Positions 60,114 to 64,000 of a DNA stretch of 64,000 bases are shown in pieces. The notes under the pieces were generated by a model. That model was not told the DNA's origin. It ran no database searches and was given only the letters and a program-made list of their open reading frames with translations. A program made the translations under genes and the position numbers. Source of the DNA: Ectocarpus siliculosus (Eukaryota > Sar > Phaeophyceae > Ectocarpales > Ectocarpaceae); the NCBI GenBank assembly GCA_000310025.1, contig FN648471.1:1-64000 (forward strand), read 5' to 3'. How positions within the stretch are numbered: position 1 is the first letter of the stretch; the number at the start of each line of letters is the position of its first letter.

Positions 60114-63100
60114 CCCTGCTGAGGGCGGCAGATCTTCTGCGACTGCGACGTAGCCAGGGGGATGGGAAAGACAGGTTGAGGATGGGTGGGGGAGATATAT
60201 ACACATTCGCACTGAGGTGAAGTGGCCACGACAGGCCGGGTTCTTCAACGTTTTTGTTTTCCTTGTTGTGTTGGACCACCGAGTGGGAGAGACTGCCGAC
60301 AGTCAACCGATACGCACTTGTACAGCATTTTTTCGAGGACAAAAGTCATGTCTCGTGCGTTTTTATGTTTGCGTTTTGTGCTCTTACTTGTCAGCCCGCT
60401 ATTGAGTGCCAAGAAGCGCGTAAATTAATCAATGCGAAGACGCTTTGAAGCCCCCAACCCCTCTGATTTCGTTCATATTCTTCGTTTTACGTGAGCGCCG
60501 CATCCAAAGTGTAAAAAAAACAAAAAAAATGTTGGTCGGTTGTTCCCCCCTGCTGCGCTGTTGCCGTCAAACGATGACGGTCTTTCTTGTTGGCGGGTTG
60601 TGACCGATTGACGTAGCCGGGTCGTCGTAGACAGGCATCGATGCGAGAACGAGAGGGTATGCGATGGGGAGGGGGGGGGGGGGGGGCTTAACCCGGCGGT
60701 TCTCATGCGACGGTGCAAATCACCCGGGGTTTCGCGCGAGGCACATGTTTTTGTCGACAATTGGGCCCGGGGTGCGGGGGTCTCATGCACGCATTGCCTT
60801 GTCTACAAAAGCGGGCGGTTGGGGGGGGGAGGGTGACGATTGGTGTACATACCCCCAAGTAGGGCAACGGGGAAAAAGCACCCATCAGTTCACCCCCCAA
60901 AGGTAAGCCTGCGAGTGAGAGCGGTCGGCAGAGGCGAATGTATGGGTGTATGTGCGTGGTGCGGTAGTCGGTAGTCACGATGTTGGACATGCGAAGGTGT
61001 CGTACAGCGGTACACACGACGGCGTCAGTATCGCCCGTTGTTGTGGTCATGGCACGAGAATGCGGAATGTCGGATGGGGTAGGGTAGGGTAACAAGGGTG
61101 GGTAGGCCGCTCGTGGGTGTTAGGGTGGTACGCTTGACGGGGGAAAGGAAACAGGGGGTAGAGAGGTGCGGCGGCTGGACCCGTTTGTTTCACGTGGAAC
61201 GCTCTTCCTTGCGTGTTGCGCAGGATTGCGAGAACAGGAGCATGCTACTGCTTGGTGTGTGCAGGTGTGGTGCAAGCGATTTGAACGTGGTGACGTTTTC
61301 GTGATTTTTCCTACCGACGAGCATCGAATGGCGTCGTTTTTTATGCACGCCCCTGGTTTGTATGTATTGTATGTATTTGCTACTACTCTGTGCGTATGCC
61401 GCGTGGTGTGTACACGCGTGTGTGCACGTTTCTGTTTTTTTTTTGCTTGTGTGATTTTTTTGTTCACCGAGGTTCCATCGAGACGGGGTTTCTCCGATTT
61501 TGTTCAGTCGCCAAAGTCGTACTCGACAGTTTGATGGAGAACTGATTCTTCATCCGCCGATGTGAGCGGGGCGGGGGGGGGCGTCGTGAAAATGACAAAC
61601 TGTAATTATCGTTGGTTCAAGCCAAGACTGTCGTGTTGCGCGTGTGTAAAGGGCGGCCGTGAAAAATTGTATATGTTGTTGCGTTTTACCGGAAAGTGAA
61701 GCGTAGGCTGCCGGGTTTCGAACTGGGCCGGGACGGATCGTGGTGTGTAAGTGAAAACCCTTTCGTAGATGTCACTCAGGGTTATCCTGGGAAGGCTTTG
61801 ATGCTTGGGGGGGGTTGGCTGGGTAGGTCAGGGGGGTCCGAGGCGCCCACAAGGAATCCGGGACTGGAAGCAGCAGGACACGAGCGGGAAGCAGGGGTTG
61901 CCCGCGGGGCCCCTTCTCTTGTTGCGCATACGATAGGGATGGACGCAACGAATTACCGGTTTGACAGCTAGGGAGATGGTATGATTTTTTTGTTAATGGG
62001 GTCGCTGCTAATTGGTCAGCACGACCGTTTACATATCGCTTGACTCCCGCCTACTCCGTGAGACATGGCCCCGTCTTGATCCTTTGTTTCTTGAACCAGC
62101 CTACCCGAGACGACACGAAATCTTTACTCACTTTGCCCCGCCACTTGCGTGTGTAGCCCACTTGCCATATTTTGGTTCCACGTGATGTCTTCCTTTGTCA
62201 CATCCCTCGATACGCACGAATGGCATCGGTGCATACCAACGGCAACGTACTCTGTGCGTAGATGGACGCAACACGATGCGCCACATATCACCAGACGTGC
62301 GCAGCGGAATATGACAAAAGGCATACGACAGCGTCCCGAAGCGTTCCCACCACCAAATCTGGAAACAAACTGGCACACGGCCGAAGGTTTCCCCCAGGCA
62401 AAAAACAAATGGTTTGACGATTTATTCTTCGGCTCAGACTTCCTTCGAGTCGGCCGAAAGAACAAATTAAAAAACAAGAAGCCAAGAGCAACGCTTGTGG
62501 TGATAAGGCCATGCCCGCAGCAAGAAGGGTCCGTCCCACCACAGCAGGATAACATACGACCTTCATCGCGGTCGGTGGCCGGTATACCCAGGCGTGTACG
62601 ATTTGCTGCTTGCCCATTTCACGGCAGCAGTGTGGCCAAAAACCGCAGCGGACGGTCAGGCAAGCCGGAGGCAGCAGAGAGGAACCCAGACACCGGAAGC
62701 ACACCCACAGGAGCAGGAGGAAGGGGACACGCAGACGAGACAGGGGCCGGGGGCTCCAACGTGTTAGTCTTTCATCGGTTCTCGCGTGTCAGTACACGAA
62801 AAGACTCGCGCTTGGTCGGCCGGCATCGTAAATGTATTCTAACCGTTCTTGGATGTCTTCGTCTCGCTTTGTACGCCCCCCATTACCACTTCTGAGTTCG
62901 TTTAGCCCACAACGGAAGCTTCAACCACACGTGAGACTAAACATACCGCACGAAGAAATGTAGAGCCGAACGAGTGCCGAAGACGCTCTCCAAGCAAACT
63001 ATTAGGCTGGCCCCTTCCTCTCCGCGCACCAAAAACGACATAGTCTAGCGTTTAAAAGCAAAGCGTGCGTGGCTCAGAATCGCGCGTTTTTCTCCGTGCG

Positions 63101-63200
63101 ATGTGGTGCTTCAAGAGCCAACAGGGGCAAGAAAAACCAAAACACCTTGAACAGACCAACAACGAAAGAGCCGATCGGACACAACCTCCATCAAAACTCA
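60114..63200. other. Convergent intergenic region, no firm gene
   Basis: About 3.1 kb between two facing stop codons. A 248-codon open frame at 62149-62895 (+) has no domain, and a 143-codon frame overlaps it on the minus strand. G-runs occur at 60668-60685 and 60820-60829. No tRNA, snRNA or repeat family is recognised. Confidence 0.4.
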
Positions 63201-64000
63201 CTAGTTCGCCGCGTACAGCTCCTTCCTTCGGCTAACCTCCTCCCGGAGCTCCCCCGTTGCCGCAGCAGCCCCTTCCCCGGCCTCAGCGCCTCTTTCTCTT
63301 CTTCTGGTACCGAGGGGAAACACAACGCCACCGGCGGTGCCGGATTCCGCAACCTGGCGCCCCAGCCCCTCCAGAAAAGACCCTGGACCGACCGGCCTCG
63401 CCCTGCCGCCGCCGGAAGGATCGTGGGGACCTTGCCCAGGGCCGGAAGGGAACGGGGGGCGGCTCTGCAGCGAAGGGCCTCCGCTTCCCCCGTCTGGTTG
63501 TTGTCTCCCGCCCCCGCATCCCGACCGCGTCGCCCCTTGCGTCGTCTTCGTCGCACCTCCCGTCAGCTCGTATGGTGGGATGATGTGTTTCTTGCCGGCG
63601 TTCTTCTGATACCTGCTTCGTTTAATGGGGGGCGTGTACATACGTAAGCGAAACAGACCCTAGACAATTAAATACCTTCCAACGTATGCATACGTTTTTT
63701 TCTTCGTGATGGGGGATAATATCCTGCAGGTCATACGGTGTTTCTTTGGCACCGGGCGCGGCGTAGGACAAAGGCGACGAAACTCTCCCAACCGGTTTGG
63801 AACGTTTGAATTAATTTTCTTTCGAGTCCCGCTGCGCGTCGCGCTTGACGAGCACACACAAGGACAGAAAACCAAGCCCACCTGAACTCCTCGCTCTTCA
63901 TGTCCAAAGGAGTGGACTCCCGCTCGTTGGCCGCGCGAGCCACCGTGGTGAACCTCTCCCGTGGCTCTGGCGCCCCGGCTCCTCCGAGCACCAAACCTTC
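63201..64000 (-). CDS. 3' part of an unrecognised gene
   Basis: Not recognised. Two exons in minus order: 64000 (window edge) to 63882, and 63612-63201. The GT-AG junction keeps phase (AG|G = Arg), giving about 176 visible residues. The first exon reads EPRERFTTVARAANERESTP then LDMKSEEF. The second begins YQKNAGKKHIIPPYELTGGA and then becomes Gly/Pro/Arg-rich low complexity before a charged end, GELREEVSRRKELYAAN. No membrane span, catalytic motif or zinc pattern is visible. The 5' part lies beyond the window. Confidence 0.5.

Noticed and set aside
61070-61100. GGGTA repeats resembling telomeric sequence
   Set aside because: Only three units, not the TTAGGG expected, and not at a contig end.
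62149-62895. 248-codon open frame on the plus strand
   Set aside because: No domain, no splice context, an overlapping frame on the other strand, and it lies where 3' UTRs of two convergent genes are expected.

Overview
This window looks like nuclear DNA of an intron-rich eukaryote with moderately high GC. The gene style (many short exons, GT-AG introns of 0.3-2 kb, gene spans of 2-11 kb), the Helitron and LINE load and the homopolymer G/C runs fit a stramenopile, most likely a brown alga of the Ectocarpus type. That placement is inference; no marker gene settles it. All gene models were built by hand from exon-like reading frames, splice sites and codon-phase continuity.

Layout. 1-0.6 kb: tandem repeat array. 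0.9-3.3 kb: decayed Helitron followed by short tandem repeats. 5.5-10.5 kb (-): phosphatidate cytidylyltransferase (CDP-diacylglycerol synthase), seven exons. 11.6-12.6 kb: non-autonomous element with perfect terminal inverted repeats. 13.35-14.7 kb: foldback element whose palindrome arms flank an assembly gap. 15.1-19.0 kb (+): SET-MYND protein. 20.0-24.8 kb (+): coiled-coil protein with a PUB domain. 25.7-27.4 kb (-): small coiled-coil, single-pass membrane protein of unknown function. 27.5-30.9 kb (+): RTE/BovB-like LINE, nearly intact. 32.5-39.4 kb (+): armadillo-repeat protein. 42.1-48.8 kb (-): GT14 (core-2/I-branching or xylosyltransferase-like) glycosyltransferase, with a second assembly gap and a corrupted duplicate of one exon. 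49.2-60.1 kb (+): a predicted secretory-pathway J-domain protein fused to a bulb-type (mannose-binding) lectin, with a second LINE in one of its introns. 63.2-64 kb (-): the 3' end of an unrecognised gene cut by the window edge.

The genes form no pathway. One pairing may matter: the GT14 enzyme and the J-domain/lectin protein are divergently transcribed from a 449-bp shared intergenic region, and both are predicted to enter the secretory pathway (one makes glycans, the other may read glycans during folding).

The candidate undescribed system is that J-domain/lectin fusion. Signal peptide, J-domain with HPD, glycine-rich and polyglutamine linkers and three bulb-lectin-like repeats are joined by nine exons whose codon phases all agree. 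A tRNA-Ile-like short repeat family, probably a SINE head, also recurs in and around the GT14 introns.
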